Source: Thermoproteota archaeon (GTDB lineage Archaea; Korarchaeota; Korarchaeia; Korarchaeales; Korarchaeaceae). From it: 64,000 nt of DNA. The notes below the pieces were generated by a model. That model saw only the letters and a list, made by a program, of their open reading frames with translations. It did no database searches and was not told where the DNA came from. The stretch covers positions 62,001 through 126,000 of the forward strand of contig JALSOH010000006.1 of the NCBI GenBank assembly GCA_026986575.1, read 5' to 3'. This document shows positions 39,957-49,046 of this stretch, piece by piece. The number at the start of each line of letters is the position of its first letter. Positions within the stretch are counted from its first letter, which is position 1. Both the position numbers and the translations under genes were made by a program.

Positions 39957-41699
39957 GTGGTTGTGGAAATACCGGCGCCGCGGTTCATCGAAGTCGATGG
40001 TAGGAAGATTGCAATAGGCGGTCCGCGGCCGAAGCTCAGGGAAGGGGAGAAATTACTCAGACACACATCATCGGTATGTCCCGTTTGCTATAGATTACTG
40101 CCCGCGATCATATTCGAGAGAGATGGGGCCGTCTACATAAGGAAGGAGTGCCCCGAGCACGGAGAGTTCGAGGATCTCTACTGGGGAGATGCTGAGATGT
40201 TCAAGAGGGCCATGGAGTTCGAGGTCCCCGGAAGGGGGATCTATCCCCCCCACACTGAACTCCTCGCCCCATGTCCCTTCTCCTGCGGCATATGCCCAGC
40301 CCACCAGAACACGACGGCCCTAGCGAACCTAGTAGTGACCAACAGGTGTAATCTCGATTGCTGGTACTGCTTCTTCTACGCCGAGAAGGCCGGTTACGTA
40401 TACGAGCCCACCTTGGAGGAGATTGATAGGATGGTAGATCTCCTCATAAAGGAGAAGCCAGCCCATGGGAATGCCATCCAGATAACGGGCGGAGAGCCCA
40501 CCCTGAGGGAGGATCTAGTTGAGATAGTTAAGCTCCTCAGGAGAAAGGGTATCACACACATACAACTCAACACCCAGGGCATCATCTTCGTGGAGAAACC
40601 CGAGCTCATGAGGGAGCTGAGGGAAGCGGGGGTCAATACGATATACATGAGCTTTGATGGGGTCACTCCCGAGGCCAACCCCAAGAACCACTGGGAGATC
40701 CCGTACATACTAGAGGCCGCCAGGAAGGCTGGCATGACGAGTTTAGTGCTCGTTCCCACCGTGATAAAGGGAATAAACGATCACGAGGTAGGTGACATGG
40801 TCAGGTTCGCCGCCTACAATATAGATGTCGTCAGAGGAGTGAACTATCAGCCGGTCTCCCTCACCGGACAGATGCCAAAGGCCGAGAGGGAGAAGTACAG
40901 GATAACTATCCCAGATGTCATAAGGAAGATAGAGGAACAGACAGATGGACAGATATATAGGGAGGCTTGGTATCCGGTTCCGTTCACCGTGGCCGTGAGC
41001 GAGTTCATCGAAGCCGTGACCGGCGAGCCCAAACTCATGATGACCAATCATCCGGCCTGTGGAATGGCTACCTACGTCTTCCCGGTATTCGAGAGGGTCG
41101 ATGGTAAGAAGAGGGTAACCAGATTCATCCCGATAACGGACTTCGTCGATGTAGATGGCTTCTATCAGTTCCTCAAGGAGAAGGCTAGGGAGATCAAGGA
41201 GGAGCGCAAGAATAGGTGGCTCACCCTCCTCAAGGTGGTCGCTAAACTCCCAAGTTTCATTGAGAAGGACAAGCAACCCCCTGGGATAAACCTCATCGGA
41301 ATACTCAGGAAGATAATACTCCAGAGGAGCTATAAGGCGCTAGGGGAGTTTCACTACAAGTCGCTCTTCTTGGGAATGATGCACTTCATGGACCTGTACA
41401 ACTACGATGTCCAGAGGGTGATGAGGTGTGACATACACTACCTCTCTCCTGATGGCAGGGTAATACCCTTCTGCACGTATAACGTGCTCTCCGACCTCTA
41501 CAGGGACAAAATAATCAAGGAGTACTCAATGAGCTTCGAGGAATACGAGCGCAAGTACGGAAAGGGATTGATAGGCGCTGAGAGTAAGTACAGGAGGGAC
41601 ATTCCAAAGCTGGAGAACACTGAGATATACGTAAGGACCTACGAGCCTTTCTTCCACAAGTTCAGAAGGCTCCCCGCCATAGTGAAGAAATCCCAGTGA
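39957..41699 (+). CDS. tes: tetraether synthase-type radical SAM enzyme
   Basis: A 580-residue radical SAM protein of COG1964, the group that includes the GDGT/tetraether lipid synthase Tes of methanogens. Tes joins two archaeol tails through a carbon-carbon bond to make membrane-spanning lipids. The N-terminal part has CPVCYRLLPA and CPEHGEFEDLYW, then LAPCPFSCGICPAHQ; the SAM cluster motif is CNLDCWYC, with QITGGEPTLRE after it; further cysteines (HPACGM, MRCDIH, PFCTYN) may bind auxiliary clusters. The start is GTG at 39957. A geranylgeranyl reductase gene follows 6 bases later, which supports the lipid role. Other COG1964 activities are possible. Confidence 0.82.
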   Translation: MVVEIPAPRFIEVDGRKIAIGGPRPKLREGEKLLRHTSSVCPVCYRLLPAIIFERDGAVYIRKECPEHGEFEDLYWGDAEMFKRAMEFEVPGRGIYPPHTELLAPCPFSCGICPAHQNTTALANLVVTNRCNLDCWYCFFYAEKAGYVYEPTLEEIDRMVDLLIKEKPAHGNAIQITGGEPTLREDLVEIVKLLRRKGITHIQLNTQGIIFVEKPELMRELREAGVNTIYMSFDGVTPEANPKNHWEIPYILEAARKAGMTSLVLVPTVIKGINDHEVGDMVRFAAYNIDVVRGVNYQPVSLTGQMPKAEREKYRITIPDVIRKIEEQTDGQIYREAWYPVPFTVAVSEFIEAVTGEPKLMMTNHPACGMATYVFPVFERVDGKKRVTRFIPITDFVDVDGFYQFLKEKAREIKEERKNRWLTLLKVVAKLPSFIEKDKQPPGINLIGILRKIILQRSYKALGEFHYKSLFLGMMHFMDLYNYDVQRVMRCDIHYLSPDGRVIPFCTYNVLSDLYRDKIIKEYSMSFEEYERKYGKGLIGAESKYRRDIPKLENTEIYVRTYEPFFHKFRRLPAIVKKSQ

Positions 41700-41705
41700 G
41701 TCAAA

Positions 41706-42863
41706 TTGTACGACGTGGCTGTGGTGGGTGCTGGCCCTACTGGGGCCGCCCTATCTCATTTCCTGACCTCTAAAGGGCTCAAGGTACTCGTCATAGAGAA
41801 GGATCCACAGCCCGGGATTAGAACCATCTGTGGCGAGTATCTGCCCGATCCAAGTTCACTCAGGTTGGAGGGAGACATCGCCTCAGCTTATTTGGGCTTT
41901 TTCGAACCGTTTATCGTACACAGAATGGAAAGGATAGTGATGGAGATAGGGAGCAGGGAATTCGAGACCAATTATGCGGGATACTCTGTCGATAGGAGGG
42001 AGATGATCATCTCTAGGCTAGAGGAGTCCTTGGCGGAGGGAGCCGTCCTCAAAACTGGGGAGGCGTTCATCACGGCTCGGCCCGTGGATGATGTTTACGA
42101 GGTGAGGACATCCAAGGACAAGTACAGGGCGAGGTACTTGGTGGGGGCGGATGGATTCGATAGCAGAGTTGCCAAGCTGATAAACAGAAGTACAGCACTC
42201 AGGTGCGACGATCTTGCGTTAGCCTTCTCCGCTGAGGTCACGATGGAGGTGAACGAGCCTGACGTGATGAGGTTAGTGATAAGCGAGTCTTTGGCACCGG
42301 GTACTTACGCTTGGGTCATCCCTAGGTCCGAGAGTACTGCAAACGTTGGGATTGGTGTCAGGCTCAATATGATCAACGGGTTTGACCCCAAGAGAGCTCT
42401 CAAGGAGCATCTTGCTAGGCTGAATGTAACGGTCGAACCTGAGCTCAGGGGGAGATACGTCCCGGCCGGGGGCATGCTAGGCAAGGTCCAAGAAGGAGGA
42501 ATTTTCATCGCAGGAGACGCGGCCGGCATGACGATTCCCTCCAACGGCGGGGGGATGCATACGGGCATAATAGCCGCATATCTCCTTGCCAGATCGCTGG
42601 CGGATGACAAACCGGAAAACTACGTGCCCTCCGTCGACAGGATAGTTAAGCCGATGGTGGACACGGGCCTCATCCACAGGAGGGCCGCTGACTTCCTGCT
42701 GAGAACTGGTCTCCTGTGGAGGACTCTGAAGTTTCTGCCCCACTCCTTGGTCGAGGAGGTGATAAGGGTGGAGCGCGGGCCCTATTACCCCCTGCTCAAA
42801 CTCCTTTCCTCGCTCTACGGACGGATAAGGGGCAAAGTCTATAGCTATCCAGCTTGTAGATAG
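41706..42863 (+). CDS. geranylgeranyl reductase-family flavoprotein
   Basis: A 385-residue FAD-dependent reductase that saturates isoprenoid double bonds of archaeal lipids. The Rossmann FAD site is VAVVGAGPTGAALSHFL; the CGEYLP segment with its cysteine, VGADGFDSRVAK and IFIAGDAAGMTIPSNGGG are typical of geranylgeranyl reductases. The TTG at 41706 is 6 bases after the tes stop. The pair would give saturation and cross-linking of lipid tails. The 3' end overlaps a convergent gene by 68 bases. Confidence 0.9.
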   Translation: MYDVAVVGAGPTGAALSHFLTSKGLKVLVIEKDPQPGIRTICGEYLPDPSSLRLEGDIASAYLGFFEPFIVHRMERIVMEIGSREFETNYAGYSVDRREMIISRLEESLAEGAVLKTGEAFITARPVDDVYEVRTSKDKYRARYLVGADGFDSRVAKLINRSTALRCDDLALAFSAEVTMEVNEPDVMRLVISESLAPGTYAWVIPRSESTANVGIGVRLNMINGFDPKRALKEHLARLNVTVEPELRGRYVPAGGMLGKVQEGGIFIAGDAAGMTIPSNGGGMHTGIIAAYLLARSLADDKPENYVPSVDRIVKPMVDTGLIHRRAADFLLRTGLLWRTLKFLPHSLVEEVIRVERGPYYPLLKLLSSLYGRIRGKVYSYPACR

Positions 42864-43914
42864 GATCCTCGCACTCATCACATACCAAGACTACATCGAA
42901 CTCGCTGGAATATACCAGAGAGTCCTCAACCGACGTGATTATCCCTCCTCCTCTCCTCAAGGAAGAGATGAGCCATCTGATCTCGTCCTTTATCTGATAT
43001 GGCGCCCTCTCCTCCGTGAGAGGGCTTAGCAAGGGAGCGATAACCACGAAATCCCTCCTCTCGTAGGTGATTGATTGGAGCAAGGTCATCAGGGAGATCG
43101 CATCCTTGCCAGCGGTCGGTAACCTTGAGACATCTATTATCAGGACCCCTGCCACTTCGGGCAGTGCCTCATGCAGCAAGGATCCATCCTCACCGAACAG
43201 CTGTTGCAGCATAGATCTCCCTGGCTCCGAAATCCTAATGTCATCTAGCAGTGAGACTTCACCTGTCTTCAGGACCTCACTTATAACGGAGGGATCCACT
43301 CCGCTCAAGTAAGAGAGGAGGAGAGATGCCGTCATGTAATAGGATGGCCCGAGACCACCAGCATGACCGAATCTGAGATCTCCTGGCCCAGCGATCTTGA
43401 TCTCGGCGTTTTTCAGCCTATCAGCAGCGTCACCGTTCCAGTCGACCAAGATCACCCTCCTATTCGTGGAGATTATGGAGGCCAGCGATATCGCTAGGGA
43501 ACCTGCTAGACCTACGGATTTGCAGACAGTTAGTACCGACTTGAACGAGAGAGACAACAGGTCCTGCCCACTCTGACGCTCGTCCTCCTCCCTCACCTCA
43601 TCCTTGGAGATAGGCATCGTGGAGATGAAGGTGAGCAGCAACAACAGGGGGAATAACAGCGATCCCAGAGCTAGAGGGATGTAGTACCTCAGATCAACGT
43701 TACCTCTGATCCTAAAACCCAAATAGAAGAGAAAACTCGCTATGGAGATGTTGATCAATCTCTGAGGCATCCTCGCAGGCCAGATCCTAACAATCTCCAC
43801 AGAAAGGAACAGGAATCCGAGTATCAGGAGTAAGAGGGATAGCACGCCTTCAGGTCCCTTGAAGATCCTCTTGAGGAGGGAGAGTAAGGAGATCACGCCC
43901 CCAACTCTCCCCAT
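42796..43914 (-). CDS. membrane protein with degenerate P-loop-like ATPase domain
   Basis: A 372-residue protein not assigned to a family. Three hydrophobic stretches (about residues 20-42, 50-66 and 76-95) form a membrane anchor. The cytoplasmic part begins with SVGLAGSLAISLASIIS, then RRVILVDWNGDAADRL, which recalls the Walker A helix and following strand of HerA/FtsK/VirD4 ATPases but without the GKS/T lysine. VAGVLIIDVSRLP looks like a Walker B strand. It may be an inactive, membrane-tethered relative. It overlaps the upstream PEP-synthase-like gene by 22 bases, so the two probably work together. Confidence 0.5.
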   Translation of the reverse strand: MGRVGGVISLLSLLKRIFKGPEGVLSLLLLILGFLFLSVEIVRIWPARMPQRLINISIASFLFYLGFRIRGNVDLRYYIPLALGSLLFPLLLLLTFISTMPISKDEVREEDERQSGQDLLSLSFKSVLTVCKSVGLAGSLAISLASIISTNRRVILVDWNGDAADRLKNAEIKIAGPGDLRFGHAGGLGPSYYMTASLLLSYLSGVDPSVISEVLKTGEVSLLDDIRISEPGRSMLQQLFGEDGSLLHEALPEVAGVLIIDVSRLPTAGKDAISLMTLLQSITYERRDFVVIAPLLSPLTEERAPYQIKDEIRWLISSLRRGGGIITSVEDSLVYSSEFDVVLVCDECEDPIYKLDSYRLCPLSVRRARKGV

Positions 43915-45557
43915 TCGGATAGGAGTAGCTCTAGGTATCTGAGTTTCTCGAGGAGATGCCTCATCTCAGCCCGGTGAATGACTCTCACTTGCTCCTCCAC
44001 AGACTCAACGCCTAGCAGGAAGCCCTCCACCCCAGCGGACAGAGCCTTGCGTATTAGATCAACTGAAGGAACTTCCTCCTTCAGATCTACCATGAGATGA
44101 TCGAAGCGGGAAGCTATAGAGAGGGATGCACTGAACCCCTCGAGATTCACTGGCAGTACGGCGCCATCGTAGATGTCAGACAGCTCATCAGACATCAGCA
44201 CCAATTCTGCCTTTCCTAGGTAGATCAAGAACTTTGAGCTCGGAGAGGACGCTGCAATGGAAGATAGCTTTTCCTTAGCTTCCTTCGGGTTATCTGCCTC
44301 CACTAACACCTTAACCTCACCCAGATCTCCTACGTTTGAGGGATCCCTTAGAATGACGATGTGGTCGCCTGGTCCTACTCTGCTCAGCTCGTCTACTTCC
44401 ACGATGCTGCCGTCCACTAACCCCCTCGGGAGTTCCACCGGGTACCTGATGTAGATCTTGGATGCAACCAATGCGACTTGGGAGACCTCAACCTCTCTCA
44501 GAGTTACCTTCTCGGGGCGAGTAGGGATCTCTACCTCCTTCACCACCTCTCTTAATTTTTCCTCCTTAATTTCCCTGACTTCTCTCCTCTCCTCCAACCA
44601 ATTCATGATCTTCCTCTCCAACGGCTTAACGGGCGGTCTTTCAGGCTCCTTGTGGGCCTGTATCACGAATAGAACGTCCGTGCCCTCCTGAATTATCCAC
44701 TCCATGAGGGTGGGGGTCCCCAAGATCAGTGAGAGATCGGAGGAGGTTCTAGCTATCTCCTCTATCTCTCCCCCACTCACCGAGGGCTCCATCCATAGAT
44801 GATGGGGGACCTCCACCTCCCGAATGCCCTGAGGGCTGGGTACGAGCTTAATCTTCTTCTCACTCAGCTCGCTCTCTACGACCTCCATGAGGTCCATGCT
44901 GATCCTGAACCTGTCCTTCGGAACTCCATTCATCGATCCCCAAGTCGACTCAACTAGGATTTCATTTCTCCTCCTAGAGGGGCAGCAGATGGCGATCCCA
45001 CTCGATCTCGGAAAGATGACCTTCTGTATCATTATCGCTAGGTCCAGATCCTCTGGATATACGCCGAGATCCATCATCCTAGCTATGGCCTTAAGTGAGA
45101 AGGAGCCGCTTAACACCCTCTGGATGGACCTCACAATCCCCTTTTTCGTTGGCTCATCGTACCACACGCCCATCCTGCCTTTGAGGTCCCCGTCGACGAG
45201 CTCGGATGCGTAGGGAGACGGTCTAGCGACTATCATTTTCTCGACATTACCGGCGATGGAATCCATTATACCATCCAACAGGTCCTCGGGAATCGGTAGA
45301 GAGTTTATCTTGGATCTGATCTCCTTCTCGAGTTCAAAGGCCTTCCCCGGGCTGTCCGAGTCCATCACTATCCTAGAGAGCTTGAAGATGTCATGCCTTA
45401 TCCCGGACCCCGACATCAACTGGGATATCACATCGCTGGGTATGATGACGGTGAAAGGAACCTTAGCACCGGTGGCCTTCACCTTGGATAGGTTCCAAGC
45501 CTTCAATCCTACCTCCATCTCGGTGTGCTTGGGAACATCGTCCAAACCGATTAGCAA
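43893..45557 (-). CDS. PEP synthase/PPDK N-domain-like protein, divergent
   Basis: A protein of about 554 residues. Residues 1-310 resemble the ATP-binding domain of phosphoenolpyruvate synthase: GLKAWNLSKVKATGAKVPFT at the start, IMIQKVIFPRSSGIAICCPS in the middle, and a TPTLMEWIIQEGTDVLFVIQ segment matching the family's DIEWA...ILQ end. The swivelling domain with the phospho-histidine (GGxxSHxA) is absent. The C-terminal part (IYIRYPVELPRGL ... AGVEGFLLGVES) may be a shortened barrel. So it is not a normal PEP synthase. I take the TTG at 45557, after GGTGGAGGTGAT and 4 bases past the previous stop; an ATG at 45596 is the alternative. Confidence 0.5.
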   Translation of the reverse strand: MLIGLDDVPKHTEMEVGLKAWNLSKVKATGAKVPFTVIIPSDVISQLMSGSGIRHDIFKLSRIVMDSDSPGKAFELEKEIRSKINSLPIPEDLLDGIMDSIAGNVEKMIVARPSPYASELVDGDLKGRMGVWYDEPTKKGIVRSIQRVLSGSFSLKAIARMMDLGVYPEDLDLAIMIQKVIFPRSSGIAICCPSRRRNEILVESTWGSMNGVPKDRFRISMDLMEVVESELSEKKIKLVPSPQGIREVEVPHHLWMEPSVSGGEIEEIARTSSDLSLILGTPTLMEWIIQEGTDVLFVIQAHKEPERPPVKPLERKIMNWLEERREVREIKEEKLREVVKEVEIPTRPEKVTLREVEVSQVALVASKIYIRYPVELPRGLVDGSIVEVDELSRVGPGDHIVILRDPSNVGDLGEVKVLVEADNPKEAKEKLSSIAASSPSSKFLIYLGKAELVLMSDELSDIYDGAVLPVNLEGFSASLSIASRFDHLMVDLKEEVPSVDLIRKALSAGVEGFLLGVESVEEQVRVIHRAEMRHLLEKLRYLELLLSEWGELGA

Positions 45558-45561
45558 GACA

Positions 45562-46332
45562 TCACCTCCACCTGAACTCAATACTGTCACCCACATCGAC
45601 CCCTAGGAAGTTGGCGGCGCTGCCCCTAGCTAACGAGAGCTCCAACAGATCAGTGCTCCCCCTAATCATCAGGAGGCCTTTACCCCCGTAATGGGTGGAT
45701 CTCATAGCCCTGGCCCACGAATGCGATGTAATCACTTCGATCTTCTCCGCGCCCACCTTACTCCATCTCACGTTAGTTATCACGTTCCCGAAGCCATCCA
45801 CGTTGAGCACTTCCCCCTTAAGGTATCTGTCTCCCTCCTCCACCTTCCACAGATCCAAAATCTCCATGGATCTCTTCCTAAATCCCAAGTCGTCGGGAGA
45901 CTTGCCGCATGCTAACATCGCGGACACAGGAGCGAAGATATCTCTCCCGTCGAAGGTGCCCGTCCTCCTCTCGGCGAGACCCGTCCCCCTCATGTCTATC
46001 TTGAAGATCTCGTACTCTCCCATTTCTTGAACCACTGGCCAAAAGAGACCGTTATCCGGACCCACAAAGGTGAGAGGACCGGCCTTCACTATTATTGGAT
46101 CCCTAGCAGTTCCCACCCCGGGATCCACGACTCCCAAGACGATGGATCCCCTTTCTATCCAACGATGCGCCTGCCAGAGGACGAATGCCCCATGCTTTAT
46201 GTTGAACTTCCTGACCCCGTGAGATATATCGACTAGATCGACCTTGGGGCACCGGGTGCGGATCACTCCTTTCATTGCCCCTACGTAATAGTCTTCGGTA
46301 CCGAAATCAGTGATGAGGTATATCGAGGTCAT
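45562..46332 (-). CDS. SAM hydroxide adenosyltransferase (DUF62)
   Basis: A 256-residue member of the family of SAM-dependent chlorinase/fluorinase; most archaeal members split SAM to adenosine and methionine using water. The pattern is ITDFGTEDYYVGAMKG, GVVDPGVGTARDP, FVGPDNGLFWPVV and FDGRDIFAPVSA, then the C-terminal NVDGFGNVITNV. It is the first gene of a run with the PEP-synthase-like and membrane proteins. Confidence 0.92.
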   Translation of the reverse strand: MTSIYLITDFGTEDYYVGAMKGVIRTRCPKVDLVDISHGVRKFNIKHGAFVLWQAHRWIERGSIVLGVVDPGVGTARDPIIVKAGPLTFVGPDNGLFWPVVQEMGEYEIFKIDMRGTGLAERRTGTFDGRDIFAPVSAMLACGKSPDDLGFRKRSMEILDLWKVEEGDRYLKGEVLNVDGFGNVITNVRWSKVGAEKIEVITSHSWARAMRSTHYGGKGLLMIRGSTDLLELSLARGSAANFLGVDVGDSIEFRWR

Positions 46333-46385
46333 CGATTAGAAGGGATACCATCCTTTTTAATTATGATATGGATTGACGGAGTGCT

Positions 46386-46586
46386 ATGAGCCTAAAGGGT
46401 CTGCTGTTCTGGCTTGCTGGATCTCTAGCGCTCCTCCTATCCCTGTTCACGCTAGTTGCCGATGAGTCTACTCTCTTATTGATATTGAGATGTCTATCAT
46501 TCGTTTTCCTGTTAGGAGTCGGAGTTCTGCTCCTTATAATCGCTAAGAAGTTGCTTACTCTATCCCCACCTCCTCCCGCTGCCTAA
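46386..46586 (+). CDS. small membrane protein, two transmembrane helices
   Basis: A 66-residue hydrophobic protein with two helices (about residues 5-25 and 31-52) and a Pro-rich tail. A TATA-like TTTTTAATTA lies about 20-25 bases upstream, so the mRNA would be leaderless. No family was recognised. The tail overlaps the convergent thpR gene by 32 bases. Confidence 0.5.
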   Translation: MSLKGLLFWLAGSLALLLSLFTLVADESTLLLILRCLSFVFLLGVGVLLLIIAKKLLTLSPPPPAA

Positions 46587-47139
46587 GCTTGATGCCGTAT
46601 AGTGTCTCGTATATTGGTCCCTGCGGAGTGAGGGTGCTTTTCTTGAACCTCACCTCCTCGACATCTATGAATCCTATATCAACATCCGAGATCCTCCTAA
46701 TTATCTCAGGCAGATCGCCGGAGTAGCCTTTGACCCTAGCGATGGTTAGGTGGGGCTCGAATCCCTTGGTCTCCCTCTTAAAGCCTAACTTGGCTAAGGA
46801 CCTGTCAAGCTCCTTGGCCATCTCGATGAAGACATCTCTTCCCTCATCCACACCTATCCACACGACGTTTGGCCTGCTCACCCTAGGAAAGGCGCCAACT
46901 CCCTTGAGGTGCATGGGAAAGGGGTCAAAGGATCCGAGTACCTCTCTCATGGTGGAAACCACCAGTTCTATCCTCGATTCCTCGACATTACCCAAGAACT
47001 TCAAGGTAAAGTGGAGGTTCTGCCTCTCCACGGGTCTCAGCCTGGCGCTAGAGGAGAGGATCTCCTCCTGAACCCTGACTATCTTGGACACTATCTCGGG
47101 GTCTTCGACATCTATGGCGATGAAGCTGCGTATCCCCAC
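46555..47139 (-). CDS. thpR: RNA 2',3'-cyclic phosphodiesterase
   Basis: A 194-residue 2H phosphoesterase (also called 2'-5' RNA ligase). The two catalytic motifs are LHFTLKFLG near residue 43 and PHLTIARVKG near residue 128. The family opens RNA 2',3'-cyclic phosphates and can join tRNA halves in vitro. It is followed on the same mRNA by no clear partner; the cupin gene lies 13 bases upstream. Confidence 0.94.
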   Translation of the reverse strand: MGIRSFIAIDVEDPEIVSKIVRVQEEILSSSARLRPVERQNLHFTLKFLGNVEESRIELVVSTMREVLGSFDPFPMHLKGVGAFPRVSRPNVVWIGVDEGRDVFIEMAKELDRSLAKLGFKRETKGFEPHLTIARVKGYSGDLPEIIRRISDVDIGFIDVEEVRFKKSTLTPQGPIYETLYGIKLRQREEVGIE

Positions 47140-47152
47140 TATCTTCCCTCCT

Positions 47153-47509
47153 TCACCTTAGCTCAGGAGGAACGCCCTCGTTAGGTATCATGCAAAGGAA
47201 CAGAATTTCATCGTAAGCGAAATATTCGTGAGGAAGATCGGGAGGTACGTATATGGCATTTCCCTCCTTGACTTCGAATTCCTGATCCCCGATCCTTATC
47301 TTCCCCCTTCCCTTCAGTACAAGGATCTCGTGCTCCCACGGGTGGCTGTGCTCAGGTATGTGCCCTCCAGCCTCCACCCTGAATATCCTCATCGAGAAGT
47401 TGGGTGCTCCGTCCTTAGGGGAGAACACCCACTTGATGTAGGTCTTCTCAGCTTGAGGGACCGGTTTGAACGGGATGGAATCGACATCCTTGATCACGGG
47501 CCGGGACAT
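47153..47509 (-). CDS. cupin-domain protein
   Basis: A 118-residue single cupin. Metal ligands are in HIPEHSHPWEHEILVLKG (two His, Glu, with a third His in the second motif PPDLPHEYF). Ligand and function are unknown. The ATG at 47509 precedes the fold; a longer frame to 47569 is not supported. Confidence 0.85.
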   Translation of the reverse strand: MSRPVIKDVDSIPFKPVPQAEKTYIKWVFSPKDGAPNFSMRIFRVEAGGHIPEHSHPWEHEILVLKGRGKIRIGDQEFEVKEGNAIYVPPDLPHEYFAYDEILFLCMIPNEGVPPELR

Positions 47510-47613
47510 ATGTCTCAGGGTCAGTGCAACGTATAAAGATGGGGGCTCAGTCCTAAAGCGTATAATCACCCCTCATAGATCACCTCCGACATCATCGCCC
47601 CGTCTAATGGACA

Positions 47614-48537
47614 TTAAACCGTTATTAACTCGAACTCCATCCTAGACCCCACTATGGCGAGCAGGTCCTCCATCCTCGAGGGCATTATCAACGCACCTGC
47701 GGCGTTTCTGTGGCCGCCCCCTCCCAATCTCTCAGCTACTTCCAGGGCCGAGAGCGGAGAATCTTCTCGACTCCTTAAGGAGAGCCTCAGAGCCCCATCC
47801 GATCCGGTGGTAATGGTCCCAAAGAACCTATATCTCTTAGCCACTAGTTGTATGACGGGCACTAGGTAGGATGGGAGGCTCTCTATTCTCACCAAGAGAG
47901 CTTCTCCTCCCTCCAAAGATAGTAACTCTTTCAATCGGTCCCCGTACTCCCTCCCTATGAGATCTACTTCCCTCTTCACCGCAGGAAGGTTAATCAGCTC
48001 ATCACTTGTCGTGGGAGGATGTAACAAGAGATCCCTCGCAACTTTGATGAGATCAGACCTCTTTCTCTTGAAGATCTTCCTGATGGCGGCCGTGAAGAGG
48101 GCGGAGGACAGATCTAGGTTACCCGTATCTGTCAGATCTACCAGATCGACAGTATGGGAGAGATCCTCCACTTGAGGTTCGCACTCCCTCAGTATGTCAT
48201 ACAGGAGTCTCGCCGTGGACGGATATTCCGGCCTAAGGAAGGCCGTCCCCGCCCTGTCAAGGAGGTTGAGGTTGGACTCGTGATGGTCCACGAGTATTCT
48301 AGTACCGCCCCTCGGGGGAGGCAGGTCTAGGACAATATCGAAGCTCTCCAGCGACTCCCTTATCTCGTAGGGCGCGGTGAAATGGATCACAAGGTCCTCC
48401 GGATGTATCAATGCGATGAGGGAGGCTGAGAATATACCGTCTAGGTCCTCCCCGTGGCTAGCTACCTTGAGCCTTCCACCCTTCGAGACCAGTTCGAACA
48501 TTTCACCGGCTCTCCCCTTCTCGAGTCCATCGCGCAT
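47614..48537 (-). CDS. DHH-family phosphoesterase (RecJ/NrnA-like)
   Basis: A 307-residue DHH/DHHA1 protein that probably cleaves single-stranded nucleic acid or small nucleotides. Motifs are SHGEDLDGIFSAS, the namesake VDHHESN near residue 91, VDLTDTG, and the DHHA1 glycine motif LGGGGHRNAAG near the C terminus. Archaea carry several such proteins (GAN, RecJ-like, NrnA-like). It lacks GINS-binding features that I can see. The start may lie slightly downstream of the ATG at 48537. Confidence 0.85.
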   Translation of the reverse strand: MRDGLEKGRAGEMFELVSKGGRLKVASHGEDLDGIFSASLIALIHPEDLVIHFTAPYEIRESLESFDIVLDLPPPRGGTRILVDHHESNLNLLDRAGTAFLRPEYPSTARLLYDILRECEPQVEDLSHTVDLVDLTDTGNLDLSSALFTAAIRKIFKRKRSDLIKVARDLLLHPPTTSDELINLPAVKREVDLIGREYGDRLKELLSLEGGEALLVRIESLPSYLVPVIQLVAKRYRFFGTITTGSDGALRLSLRSREDSPLSALEVAERLGGGGHRNAAGALIMPSRMEDLLAIVGSRMEFELITV

Positions 48538-48578
48538 ATCGAATTTAAAACATTAACAGGGAGGATGCGTAGAGAGTG

Positions 48579-49046
48579 ATGGGACGCAGGGTCTTAGTGG
48601 CCGGCACGTTCGACCTGATTCACGAGGGTCATATCAAGATGCTATGGGAAGCTAAGAAACTCGCTGGCAAAGATGGGGAGCTCGTGGTGGTCATTGCGAG
48701 AGATGATAATGTGAAGAGGTTCAAGGGAAGATTCCCTGTGATAAGAGAGTCATCTAGGGCCTACATTGTGAAAAACCTGAAACCGGTCGACCGTGTCGTT
48801 CTGGGTGAGAAAGAACCTTTAGATTCCATAGTGAAGATAAGACCGGATGTAATAGCCCTAGGATACGATCAATGGGCTGAGGAGAGATGGCTTAAGGAAG
48901 AATTGAGGAAGAGAGGTATGGAGATCGAGGTGGTGAGGCTTCCTAGGTTCGGGGACAGCTCGAGTTCCTCGATAATCGATAAGATACTGAGACTGTTCTG
49001 TTCAGACAAGGAGCCTCGAAATGGCGGAGGAGAGTCTGAGAGCTAG
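48579..49046 (+). CDS. ribL: archaeal FAD synthetase (RibL-like cytidylyltransferase family)
   Basis: A 155-residue nucleotidyltransferase. The motifs are VAGTFDLIHEGHIKML (HxGH) and the late GDSSSSSIIDKI (the family's SSS/T motif). In methanogens, this family (RibL) makes FAD from FMN and ATP or CTP. VVVIARDDNVKRFKG is the usual second region. The ATG at 48579 is chosen over 48576. The 3' end overlaps the convergent gene by 45 bases. Confidence 0.82.
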   Translation: MGRRVLVAGTFDLIHEGHIKMLWEAKKLAGKDGELVVVIARDDNVKRFKGRFPVIRESSRAYIVKNLKPVDRVVLGEKEPLDSIVKIRPDVIALGYDQWAEERWLKEELRKRGMEIEVVRLPRFGDSSSSSIIDKILRLFCSDKEPRNGGGESES

